This document shows, piece after piece, positions 9,956 to 22,239 of a stretch of 64,000 nucleotides of DNA. The DNA comes from Polytrichum commune. Its lineage: Eukaryota; Streptophyta; Polytrichopsida; Polytrichales; Polytrichaceae. Numbering within the stretch: the first letter of the stretch is position 1; each line of letters starts with the position of its first letter. The position numbers and the translations under genes were made by a program. A model generated the notes under the pieces. The model saw only the letters and a list, made by a program, of their open reading frames with translations. It searched no databases and was not told the origin of the DNA. The stretch covers positions 6,262,001 to 6,326,000 of the forward strand of contig OX485806.1 of NCBI GenBank assembly GCA_950295325.1, in the 5' to 3' direction.

Positions 9956-11600
9956 CTTTTTCCCTCGAGGTCCACCAAACGCCAATTCATGGTACAGTTG
10001 GTGTTTCCATTGACTGCCGCGTGGAAATTAATAAACATTTCATTCACACTTTGTTTGAGCGGTCATTGCATGCATGGTCTTCGATCACAACTACATGTAC
10101 ATATATATATAATGCACTCTTTATATTTCGTCGTCGATATTGAGCGAATACTATATGTATATATATATCAAACCCCGATTGCAGCAGGTATTCCGTCACA
10201 TTAACGGATCCAAATTATTGTAGGGCCTGCAGCTCATGCGGCACATATGGTAGATGATTGACATAGCGGTCGATTAAAATTATCTGCAGCTGCAGTCGAT
10301 CCCGAATCGGTTGGATTGTGCGCATAAAGGTAGTTAGCCTCCTATTTCTCATTACAGATATCCATCAGGTGGTCGGGTGCAGCACTGACCCGCGTAAAGC
10401 ATACCGATTGTTCATGGCAACATCATCGCCGGATCAAGTGACTGCAGTGTTGGGTTATGTGACACACAAATTCATAAGACACAGAAAACTGAGTGCAAGC
10501 ACACTCAGCTGCGGAGCGGGCGCGGGCTTGGTTGCCTTCGGAATGCATCCTGTTCAATTTGGATAAATCGATTCATGTGACATCCCTGCATATATATGAT
10601 ATTCATATTTCAGGTTGAGACCATTTGCTGACATGATGAGGGGAATCATATATTGACACTCTACAGAGTGAGTGGTGGACAGCTCCGGTCATGTGATGTC
10701 ACGGCATGCAGTCTTTTTCTAGCTATGCCTGACAGACATGTGCACCAACGTCCTGGCGGTCTTCTGGGACTGAGTGAAGGTCAATTTCTGCATATCTATT
10801 CCAGAGACAAACAGTTGGAAATCAAGCCACATCCGGAGTCCATTTCCAGTTTTCCACTGCAGGCGGTTCTGGAGTTGGGAGTCGGATGCATATATACTTC
10901 CTTTGATGTGTGCCCATAACGGTGAAAAGGCCGTTTGGCCTTCTGTCTCAAAAAAAAAACATAACGGTGAAAAGGGTGATGACTCTAATACATAGCAGTA
11001 TCCGTGTTTACCCAGCATTTATTAGCAGCATGATGGGAGGCCTCATGTTCGATAACATGGGAACCTGAACGCAAACACCAATTCCACAGTCTTCCATTCG
11101 GATGAAGCACTTGGTGCATGTGACTTGGGGAGCTTCAAGATGAAATGCACAGAAATACTACAGAATTGAAATGGCAGACTAGTACACCAATCATTGAGGA
11201 AACCTGGATTGCATAAAATAGTCTCTTATTATTTGTATTGGCAAACATCGTCAGAGATAATGCCCTCTTTCCACGGCACACTTGGCATAGACAGTTCTAG
11301 AAACTCAAGTAAAAACTCCTATCAATGACATGGAGCATCAATGCCATGCTCGTCCACAACCCACTACATGGTTTGCTCACTGAAATCTACCATGTACACT
11401 GATGAGAATGTACGTAAGAGTCACCTACTTTCACGTCTTACAAAAACGTTTCCATATCTGCTATATGGAATTGAAACCACCTATTTAATTGCTTCTTGTA
11501 ACTTCAGCTTGTTGTCAAAATATAAAAGCCGTTAACTTTCTGGTCTTCCGAAGGGAAAAATGAAGGATTGTGTTCATGAAAACTGTGTGATGGATGTATG
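9956..11600. other. CACTA left subterminal region, no gene assigned
   Basis: No gene is convincing. A plus-strand open frame at 10318-10566 follows a possible acceptor (ATTACAG at about 10350) and has protein-like composition, and another lies at 10653-10919, but neither links to neighbours or to a known family. CTGCAGCTGCAG at about 10285 is a simple palindrome. Confidence 0.4.
10915..10975 (+). mobile_element. 29-bp poly(A)-tailed retroposed fragment with 16-bp TSD
   Basis: CATAACGGTGAAAAGG occurs at 10915-10930 and again at 10960-10975. Between them lies a 29-bp insert ending in TTCTGTCTC plus ten A. A long TSD and an A tail are the mark of target-primed reverse transcription by a LINE or SINE, here extremely 5'-truncated. 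It inserted within the CACTA element and so is younger than this copy or was carried by its ancestor. Confidence 0.75.
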
Positions 11601-12009
11601 GGGAACCACCAATGTAAGTTGCTCCAATTCACTTCAATGATCTCCGAACTCCTTCAACGACCCCGGTACCGCATCCTCATCACCTGTATGCACACTTTTG
11701 AAATTAGGTGTGTCGCCCAACACAACTATTGCCCATCACACCCATTATGCAACGCATCTCCTACAACCATGCAAGACAAAGTCTGGAGCGTTCAAGATAT
11801 CCCTTACCGCCCTTAGTGCAGCAACACAAACTCTATTTAGTGCACAGTACAAAAAACTTCAGAATCCATGACGCTGCTTCTCTATGGAACGGTGAATTCC
11901 AAATACAGAATCCATCAAAAAACTCTTAAAAGACGTTGTCTACCATCAAAACATCAATTCAGCATAATCACACATTGTGTCTTCCCCAACTTCATGGGAG
12001 GTTTCTTAC

Positions 12010-12225
12010 CGGGGAGACTACAATCCACTCTCCAGGGCTGCGAATCCTAAACTAATGTGACGCGCCACCGTGACCTCTTGTTTCTTCCAACATAGCCGCT
12101 TAATCATCCTGTACATACACTCGCTTCCTGCTCATCTCCATATAGTCTGCCAATTTCTGCCAGTGCAAACAAGTCTCCAACATCCCGGTTGACGGGGTCC
12201 TGGTCCACACTTGCATCAACTGCCA
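12010..12225 (-). CDS. Two candidate minus-strand exons inside the CACTA element
   Basis: Exon a (12225-12119) follows an acceptor (TTCAATAG) and encodes a block with DVGDLFALAEIGRLYGDEQE, ending at a strong donor GTATGTAC in phase 0. Exon b (12051-12010) follows ACATTAG, encodes FRIRSPGEWIVVSP in phase 0 and ends at GTAAGAAAC. The phases match and the intervening intron is about 67 bp. They could be 3' exons of the TNPA-like gene or part of a separate cargo gene; further exons on either side could not be placed with confidence. No family recognised. Confidence 0.4.
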
Positions 12226-13124
12226 CTATTGAACATATTACCCAACTGGTATTTAAATCCATAATTTTTGAGCAACATGCGGTAATTGGAAAACCCAAAC
12301 GATGGCATCAGGGTTTCGCGACAGACGGAATCTACTATACAGCAACTCATGTGAGGCAACAACTGCCAGCAGCAATGTGCATGACTGACAAATCCTTCGC
12401 TCGTGCACAGGCCTGAAGTGAGATTATGGACAAGAGTAAACTTTCGTCTGACCAGATGTCATTTCCTGCATGTGATAGGGTATTCTGGCACATACCTTCC
12501 ATTACTGGGTGGGAGGGGGCAACATCATAAATCTTCCTCCGTTGAATACAGATGAACCCCTAAGCATATAAATATTGTGAGCAAGCAGAATGTGCTGCAA
12601 AGCATACCCAGAATCTAAGGTAAATGATAAAGATATAAACCAAAGCATTTGATAGAGTACAACCAAAAGCTATTTAGCAATGGAGCAGCAAGCTTTAAAT
12701 CTGAAACCAACAGGGGCAGATGGTTTATGTAGTTTATTGCCAATTCTTATTTGGATGCATGCTACACGATACCGCTTCTCCATCACTTTCGATTGAATTG
12801 CCTGCATTTTAGTACTCTGTCAAGGAATCCTCGGACCACATACGACTTTGGTTGCATTGAACTTCGATGGCCTCACTCACAATTCCAAAATGACAGCTCA
12901 TAACTACACACTTCGATATGCAAACTGCAAATGTCAAGAATTCACAGCAAGGCCTTACCTCCAATGCAAGTATCCTACAAATAATCAGCAGCCCACACAT
13001 ATACATGCGGCAACATGATTCATCGAATGGAGCTGACTTGATACATGGATGGTCAGTATCATATCTTCAACATGACAACTCAAATTGGCATGTTGTGCAA
13101 ACTTAGCAATCACCTGACATGGGT

Positions 13125-16100
13125 TCACGGGATGTGCTTGCCATGCAATTTCTTGTTGTCGGTTTTGTTCCTTAGTTGTACGTTGTTGCGCACCTTGCCA
13201 GTCTGCATAGACTCAGTTTTCTTGCCTGCTGCTTCCGGTGTTTTCCTTTGCGTACCTTGAACGATGGCAGTAGACTGAGCCCTCCCACAAACAGCGTTCG
13301 TAACATTGCCCATCATGCGAGTTATTTCCTCCATCGACGGAATCTGCATAATGTAGGGTACACCCCACAATATGGGCGTATTTGGTAGTCCCTCGACTTG
13401 ATCGAGGAAGGCGACGTGCTGTGGATAACGCCCCTCCTTCTTCAACATCACCGGTGTATCCTTGTAGAACACCCTGATGACTGAAATCATTTGCTCCCCC
13501 TTCTTGCACAAATCTTGCTCGTCGTTGATGCACCTCGACTTGTGGTTTATACCAGCGTACGCCTCTGCTACGACCTTCCCTTCGTACTTCGGATGCAACA
13601 CCCATACCTTCACACGTACTCTGATTGGATTCTACAACACATAACTTGCAATAAACATGTTAAATCACAGCATGACTTTTATTAACTTCATTGTTCGCCT
13701 TCCAATAATATGCATATGTCAATTACATACCCCAACACGAAAATCATCCACAAATTGATCAGATACTTACGGAATTTATAGGTCGTCTGCCAAATTCAAG
13801 TTGTGTTATTACAGAAGCGTCAATCTGTGGGCACCTCTGCTTCTTCAGTTGTGGACTGTTGCTTTTCGACCTACCTCTTTGAGTCCTCCGCTCAGAGCCC
13901 TTGGGTTCACTCATTAATTTCCTTTTTACTGGGACTTTTGGTAACACAGGCAGTTCCTCAACATCTGTGTCTGTCCCATTTGGATGACGTTCAACATCTT
14001 CATCGTTGGACTCATCGTCTTCTTCCTGGCTCGTTTCCTCCTTCAATTTGCTCCTTTCATGCTTCTTGTGTGACTCACTAAAGGGTTCTGCCTCGTTCTG
14101 TTCACCCGACTTCCATATCTCTTCTTCTTCTGGTTCATCCCCTCCATCCTCGGGCCAATTTAATTTTGGAAAGGATGTTTCAAGAGGAGGATTCTTCGAG
14201 CCAAGACTCTGGGTATCTTCCTCATAGCTATAGTTCATTACATGTGAGCTCTCTGGAGATGTCGACGGGCTTCGTTTACCTATCCCTGCTGATATTACTC
14301 GTGAGGTTGAGGGTTGTAACTTTTTGCTATTCTGTTTGACCACCTTTTTCTTTGTTGATTTTATTATTGCAATAGGGTTGTCATCGGATGAATGGTCCGA
14401 TGACAAAATCTCCACGGTATGAAAGATTTTACCTCTTGCTGCAGTATCCTGGGAAGGACGGCGTTGCTTTGCCTCAGCTCTGGACACAATATTATTGAAG
14501 AGGGTACCTACTGACCTGCTTTCTTCCTTGTGCTCCACACGGTCCAATGTAGTACTCTTCGATCTCAATTCCAAGGGATGGCGTGAGGACCTCCCATTGT
14601 CCCTGTCTCTTTTATTCCCTTCCACCATGGAGGACTTGCCATGTTCCAGGTGTGACTTCCCTTCTCTGCTGGTTTTGGCCATTACATGGGATTCAGAAGG
14701 CCGTCTCAATCCTTTTAGCACCTCCTGCGTCGTGCGGTTGCTCGGCCTTGCAGCCCTTGGAGACTCTGGTCCGCTATCGTCAACAACATTTTTATGGCCT
14801 TGAGCGGACACGTTCTGCACTAAAGAGTCACATTCTGAGGTTAAGTTGGAAACAAATTCGTCCACCATAGCATGCAACTTGTTACTAATGTCAAGCATGG
14901 GTGGTCGCTCTACGGGGTCGGCCGAAGATGAAATCTTTGATGTTTGTGATACATGGGATCGGCCGGGCAACGCCGTAACATTGGAGCCATTTTCTTTCAG
15001 CTGTCACAAACATTGAACCACAAAAAATTGCACATGATGAGCAATATGCACAGCCTGGAATAAGGATATAACATGCATGGATTAACTTTGAAAATGTGCA
15101 AGTTTACAATGCCAGGAATGAATTGGTCTACATAAACATGCCATTAGTAGCAATTAGGAGCGGGAGTGTTTATACCTTTGCCGGGAATGCTCTGTCCTGC
15201 ACATACAGAGCCTGTTTAACACCATCAACACCTGCACGGAGGGGTTCCCTCTCCCGGGATACGGTTCTGCCATTCTCCTGCACATAAACATTCGCACACT
15301 TCTGGTCAGAATGTCAGACTCTGCAATGACCAAGAAACATGAAACTTAATGAAAGCAAGCTAATCAATCTCAGTACATGCAACTGTGATGGACCATAGCA
15401 GGGTCCCCCAGGATTGCCAAGTGCTTTAAGTTATGACAATCAGATTTGAGGGCAAGAAAACGTACTGATGTTCCTTTCTTCAATGCTGCATTTGCCTTGT
15501 TCCTTTCACATTCTTTGCTCCCTTCCGTGGATTTCCAATAATCTACCAATTGCAACCATGCCGCTGAGGCACAATCGTCAGGCTTACCATGGTCACCGTG
15601 TAGGATCCAATGACGATGATAGACTGCTCTATTTCTCTTATATAGACGTTGTAGGAATCCGGCGACCATGCCCTCTGGAAGAGGTTTCTCTAATATAAAC
15701 TGCCTCTTCACTTCCTCCATGATATCTTGCATTGTAGACGCATTTTTAACGTCTATATCAGCGTATGGAACGATAGCAAGTGCAGCTAGTTTTAAGGCGT
15801 TCAAGAACTGCGCTTTATACTGCACTATGTTCCCATTGTTGTCCTGTTGCAACTGGACTTGTGGCACTCTACCCTCCGCAATGGATCTCTTCACTTCCTT
15901 TAAATAAGACTTCTCTTCTACCCTAAGTTGTTTTCTTTGTGAGGACGTATAAGGAGGGGATGACTTACTGGAGTTTGTACTTAACAACATGGGGCTATTG
16001 CTTGTATGGGTCATGCGAGTCTGCGAAGGAGCGGAGTCATGCTGGTCTGGCAAGGCCCCTCCCCCCGTTGAGGTCTGTGCGCTACCAGTCGCACGATTGG

Positions 16101-17175
16101 CTTGACGTGTTGGCTTTCCAGTGTCAGAGTTCTTCTCTACGCAAGAAGGACCACGAACCTCACTCGTATCTCTCCCGACCTGCAATTCTCTCTGGACCCC
16201 ACAATTACCTTGTGCGGAGGGTGCACTAGTCCCCAGCATGACCTGTCCACTTGCATCATCCATAGCCAAACCTTGTCCCCGTGAGCGAGGATGTGAGTGC
16301 TCTGGAGGTAATCCCTGGAATTGCTGGGAGCTGTAGTCGAATTTTCCTTGCATATATCTGGGATGTTGGTTATATGCTGCACCTTGTGGAAGATTCTGCA
16401 CAGGCAACAACATGTGGCTGGAGGATGGCCCTTCGAATTGAATTTCCCTTTGCGGTGCAGGATATGACAATTGGTTGTTGAATGGACTCGATTGTGCAAT
16501 GGGCGTACCCATACACGGGTTGTACAGGGAACCGCCTCGAGCACTCATGTTGCCAAAAACTGACTGTGGCGTTTGCCAAGGGATTGTTCGTTGCTGTTGA
16601 TGGTAGGTGGCCGCATAAGGCATTCCAAATATCTGCATACAATGAACACTGTCATTCTTGGTTGCGGGTGCTACTTACATCCAAAGCTTGAAATTGCTCC
16701 TAGTGTCATTACATTCATGGTTTGTGGCTTATCGGCACAATGAGGCAAGAATACAGTGGCAGTGCATGTTAGAGCAATGCCTGGCATTAGGGCACGGTCA
16801 ACATTCAAGCCACCTGAATACCATTGCCTTTGGAGAAATAAGTCCTTGTCTAATTGGAGACACAATTTGGGTCAGCATTGTACCTGTGTTTCATCGAATC
16901 TCTGGGATTGTGACTGCTCGACTCTCATTACCTGCAAACGCAAATGCAGAAAATGAGGATTTCACTTGCACAACTTTTCAATGATCCTACACCCTGCAAC
17001 CTGCGAAGTTCATGATTTGCACACCTCTGTCCTAGAAAGCCGAGCGTCAATGTTTGATAAACGTGGACAACAATTGGGAGGAGTCATGTACCCCCCGCGT
17101 CAAGTCATCCGCAAATTGCGTGCTCCGCACAACATCATAGTCCCCGAGGTTGACATGCTCGTATTGGTCCGCCAT
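13125..17175 (-). CDS. TNPA-like CACTA accessory protein (Ptta/En/Spm transposase_24 type), six exons
   Basis: Predicted exons on minus: 17175-17092 (ATG start, 28 codons), 16931-16884, 16632-15466, 15277-15176, 15000-13771 and 13631-13125 (stop), 1045 residues in total. Every junction is phase 0 with GT/AG borders, including the donor GTAAGTAT at 13770. Exon 3 is Gln/Pro/Ser-rich, then carries the conserved block with PLPEGMVAGFLQRLYKRNRA and a tryptophan-rich segment followed by a Lys/Asn-rich end, as I recall for PF03004. Exon 5 is charged and Ser-rich, with a long Glu/Asp tract near 14000-14170. Exon 6 contains RVLHP-like and CKKGEQ motifs and a basic tail. In En/Spm the second protein binds element ends and assists TNP2. 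A donor at 13255 offers an alternative 3' end with more exons. Confidence 0.75.
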
Positions 17176-20100
17176 GGTAAATCCCTGTGTTTAGGCTATG
17201 TGAACATGAGTTTCATCCTTGATTTGCACAAAAAACATGCTTGATTTCCAACTACAATGCGCACGCTGCACTTTCACAATCCATATCAAACAGCTGAACA
17301 AGACGGATGGCTGTGCTTCCAACAAGGGTATTTGTGTGGACAACTCCCTGTTATTCTCTTAGAGTTTGTCCTCGGTGGCTTGTGGTTAGTTTTCCTCATT
17401 ATTCAAGTTCTGTGTGGAAGCTCAGGATGGTGTGCACTCTTCAAATCAACTCGCTGTTGTTATTGACAACAATGCTAATTCAACATGGCAAATTATTTGA
17501 ATAGGACGAGGAAAAAATGGTCAAGACAGCACGAGTATAATACAAGTTCACTCACAATGGACTTGCTCCGACCCAGGGAATGTCAACAATGTTGCTCTTT
17601 CCTGCAGCAGCTCCTGTCGGTGTTGTCTCGCACCCGTGCGTCACTTCCTCAAGGCTGCATATCCAGGAGTTCCCACTTATCAGTATGTACTTCGTGGGTT
17701 TCATCTGTATGACAGTTGCTTCCATTTATGGTCCACTGCATTAGTTTAACTGTGGATAGACAAGAACACCAATGAACACCTTCATCTTTGCTCTTAACCT
17801 GCGTAACACCTCGTGGTTTATGTATTTAACAACGAACGTGGACCAATGAGACTCGCCATGGGGCACTCAAACATCCATAATCGAAATAATAATCCAGAGA
17901 ACACAACTTGGCGAGAGGAGACACATGGGCATATCAGTTCGCAGATGATTGGGGTTTAGCATGCTCATCGTTCTCCCTTGAAATGGCTCATCTCTCATGT
18001 AACACAATCCTGCGCATCATCCACTAATTAATCCCAAAACTAGTCCAATCTGATTTCCACAACCACCATTGGGTGAAATGCCCGGCCTCAAAACAACCCT
18101 TTTGAATTGAGGTGGGTTGGACCCAAGTAAATACATGTAGAGTGTTTGAGATCTGTTGCTCGTCCAATGCCTTCTCGGCATGAACGCCACTGTGCGTTAT
18201 TTTAAATGGGCTCAGCAGGTGCTCTCCACTTGGGGTTGGTGGGTATCTGCAAAAGTTGCTAGAAATGGTGTTAGTGCAGCATCGAGATGACCTTAGCAAT
18301 GAACTCAGTTGCTACCAAAGAACCTCGGAGGGACGAAGATGCCACAATATTGACTAGATGCGAGGACTCTCCGACGAATGCTCATTTTCAAGATTGACCA
18401 ACATAACACATGCAGTCTCAAGCACAGTATTCACCACAAATTGGGACGACCGTTATTCTGCCAGTGCACAGATTATACCATCCACTACATTGAGTATGCA
18501 ATTGCCCATATAGCCCTACATGCAAGACAGCAGACCAGCGAGTTCCAAGCTCCAGATCCCACCCCGACAACAACTGACGGAGCATTTGCATCCACTGTGG
18601 TTGGCACTGCCTTGAAGCACGATCACCTTACAAGACCCACCAAAAAAATCCTCAGACCTCACGAAGAAGTCCACTAACAAGTGTTGCGCAGAGGTGAATG
18701 TTACAGATGCAAAGGGGTGCGATGACATGGGGAAGGGTAGAGGAGCAGGTGAGTTAGACGTGAAGGAGACATGCACAGGATGGTTGGGCCCGGAGGTGGA
18801 CGACATCGCTCGTCGTTTGGCGTTGGCTCTCTAGTTGGCCAACTGCCAAGCCTAGTGTCTTGGAGGAATTAAGGGCCTTCTCTGGGGACTAGGCATAGGA
18901 TAGTGGCAGTGCTAGCATGCTGGAAGCGGGAAGGACGCTGACGTGGCAAAATCATGGACGATGGCTACATCGAATCCACGTACCACATGGCACCATCTTC
19001 GTGCGCAATTATGGCGGGATGGCAAAGGTGTTCTTCAAAGTTAAATCCAGCCCCCGGTAATGATGGGGCTAGATTGATGTCCTTCCCACTCCCTTGGTAT
19101 TCTGTCCCATTATTGCCCCTAGCCGGGCCCCCCCCCTACGCCGCTCCACGGGCAGCGGTGTGGGCCATCGATTATGGTTTTCGGGCAGGGCAGTTGTGCA
19201 TCTTCGGTCAGGGTAGTCTCGGGCAGGCGTGCTTTCCAGAATTTCGCCGGCGGGGAGGAACTCCACCTTTTTGGCGTCGCCACTCTTGTCATCGCCGACC
19301 ATGTCTCCCCCGCCAGGAGATCATGTTTCTCTCCGCACTTGACGATGAGGCAAAGCCTTTCAGGAGAATGCACTGCAATTGGTTTTGTGAGGAGCAACAT
19401 GGGGTGGAAAGAAGGGCAAAAAGAGCTGAATGAATGGTGAAGGACGTTGGGTTGTTCGTGTTGCAGAGCGAAGGTGTGCCAGGAGTAGGGATCATCCTCT
19501 CTTCAATCCATACGTCAGAGTTTGCTTTCCCTACACACCGCCATCTTCATCTCTTGGACGATTCGGCTTGGGACGGTGCATCGCGCCAATCGTCTTACAT
19601 AGATCTTGAACATGCTGCCATGCTTAATTTTTGGAACCTTGGCAATCCTTTGGTTATGTGTCATTCCCATCCGTATGTTCACAATGTCGGAAGTCTTGTG
19701 AAAGCTCGGTCTTATGTATGTTGATGTGGAGTGCGATCTAAATACCATGTTGCAATCATGTTTTGCAGGTCGGCTTTCGATTGACACTTGTTTTATCGTA
19801 GCCAGGATCGCCGGAACTGACCAAAGATGGATCTGGCAAGGTTATATTCCGTATAGCGGCGTTTGTTTCCACCGATGTGGGGAGAATGATGTGGGTGTCC
19901 TCATACATATCCGCATTGCTTGTTGTTGCTCTGCTCCAGTTGCTTCTGTGGTCACACATAGAATGTCCTGGTGTGCACATGCACTGGTGCCAGATCGTCT
20001 AGCATGCCTCTGATAGGTGAATTGAGAACACACGACCATGACATGTAAGTTGATGTGCACTGACAGAGTAGATTTACTATGTTCTTTACTACACTAGTCC

Positions 20101-22197
20101 CAGAACGTGCGTATGCATCTGTTGGAAGCGGATAATTAATAGTGAGCCCCTGTTGCAATTGTTCCTTGAAGATGAATGCTTCATAGTAAGGACTGGTCTG
20201 TGGTATCCCCTACAAACTAAACCAGATTCAGACGCTAGAGATTGTGAGCACATCCATGTTTGTGAAGAGCGAAACAAAATGGGGCTCTACTTCTAAATAA
20301 AAACTGTTGTTTTAGAAGGTCCTCTCCACCTCTACTCAGTAGTCCATGCTCCATGTGTCATTCATTGTAGTTTGATCTGCATGATATTAAAAACAATGAA
20401 CTCTTCGCTTGGCAACCTTATTGTCGTTTCTCTGAATATGAATCCGCTTTCGCAGTGGAAGATAATGATATTTATTTGCAACAGCTGGGAAAAGATATGG
20501 GAGTGCTATAGCCACGTCAGAGCTTGATGCCATCGCGCTTCGACTCGGCCGACATTTCCAACAGATCGAGAGAATGGAGTACCAGATACCGAGGAAGACT
20601 TAAATCCACAATTTGTGTTGGCCACAATTGGTCAGTTTGCCCTGGTGGGATAAAGGTAGGGTCTCTGTGTGTCGTGGGTTGAAATGTTGCTAACTGGCGT
20701 GGAGTTTGGCCCGGAGACGTACAAGTAATTGTATAGCATTGGGGTGCACTATGGAGAGAAATTCTTCAGGAGTGTTGGGAATGATGAAAGATCACAAACT
20801 CTCAGTCAACCCTCGACGGTGAGGTTTCCTTCGCCTGTGAAATCCAATGTTCAGGACCAGGTTTTATATAGGTTCTCTTGAATCGCTTAGTCTGCTGGTT
20901 GTGCACAGCATTTCAATCTGCTGAAATTGGGTAGGTTTTGAGATGAGCCACTATGCTTTACATCATTATAGTAGTTGGATCCCGGCCTGGTTGATTTTAT
21001 CGCATTTCATGGCATTATTATCTGGCGATCTACAAGTGATTCCCTTGACTTATGTTTGACTCACTAATTCTTTCTCAAGTGAGCAACGGTGAGGTAATTT
21101 TCCGAGCCCAAAAACCTTGAATGAATTACCTCCATGAAGAACATGTAGCATGAATATAGTGCCTCTATGTCGGGCCATGAGTTTGTAAACAACTTGGAAT
21201 GGGACTCTTCGAGTGGCAGTATCCAGTTTTTCTGCATGTAAGTTGAATGGCACACTGTAGGTGCAGGAGATATTGATCTGTTCCCCCCCAGGTTGATTTG
21301 AGGTTGTTTGAAGTTTTAATATACCCTCAATATCGCAAATTTCAAGAAGAAAATACAATTTTGTGCACCAAGATTAAACCTCAGGGGCAGCACCATACTA
21401 TGCTAGGACTGTGTAGAGAAGAAGTTGAAAGAGAAGTCAGCGTCACATCTTTGAGAGTAATGTCTTGCATTACCTGGACATTGAGAGGATATACTAATGC
21501 CGCGTGGGTTTTATTACTGTAAAGTATTAATCTTGACAGGTGGAACCGTGTGATAGGCACGGGCGACCAGAAATTTTGACAGTTCCAATAGGTTAAAAAG
21601 CAGCTACCCTTGGCACCTGATGCAAAGTTCAACGTGATTGCTGCAGCAACAGTTGGACACATTGGGTAAGTGATTCAATGAATTCAATTTCACAAACTTG
21701 GGTGATTTGATTTTAGCAGGTTCATGTAGCCGCCATGCATTTGATACACTCATCGAGGCAACAAAGCCATTATCCACACATCTTACATAGGAGTGTCATT
21801 CTCTCGAGGCAAACAAATGTGTAATCTTCCTTATGCATGGTCAACACTCTCTGTGCCCTACGGAACTGCTGTAATTGTGTGGGCTTGACAATATATTTGC
21901 ACTGGATGAGTCGCACGTATAAAATACCTCTGCGGTGTTTGGGATTTGCCAAAGTATGAATAGATTACTTCCAGGGTATGCTTCTCGATGGAGTGCGATG
22001 AATTTTCTCGGGAAGTGGAACGTTCTAATGATGTACGTGTTTGCACTTAATATCTACAGTCTTGCCAGTTGTTTGGGCATAATCTAGGTTTGTTCTCAAT
22101 GACGTTGTAGGTTTTAGTTTCCAAGGGTGCTTTGTTCACAACTCTGAAACATTATTAGTAGCCACTCACAGAGGCTGAATGGATTGACACAAGGCAG
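17176..22197. other. Divergent intergenic region of the CACTA element with orphan minus-strand exons
   Basis: This 5-kb stretch separates the two divergent transposon genes and should hold both promoters. It is not empty. 18806-18632 on minus opens with ATG and ends at a donor (GTAAGGTG). 18246-18024 follows a good acceptor (TTTTGCAG) and ends in a stop. Around 21050-21250, 21400-21660 and 21770-21950 minus-strand stretches have protein-like composition between plausible splice sites. Phases of the 18-kb pair do not join directly, so an exon is missing or they are unrelated. No domain recognised. The 159-codon plus frame at 18954-19433 looks like a GC-rich shadow. Confidence 0.35.
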
Positions 22198-22239
22198 TTG
22201 CCCGATCTTGTGCAGTGGCAGGACATCAATATTACTATT

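Noticed and set aside
13213-13605. 130-codon minus ORF overlapping TNPA-like exon 6
   Set aside because: It is an out-of-frame shadow of the exon that joins in phase with the upstream exons.
13803-14870. Series of plus-strand ORFs opposite TNPA-like exon 5
   Set aside because: Antisense shadows of the 1.2-kb exon; Ser/Leu-rich because they mirror the acidic coding strand.
18954-19433. 159-codon plus-strand ORF in the CACTA interior
   Set aside because: High local GC makes several frames open at once, there is no family resemblance, and competing minus frames are equally long.
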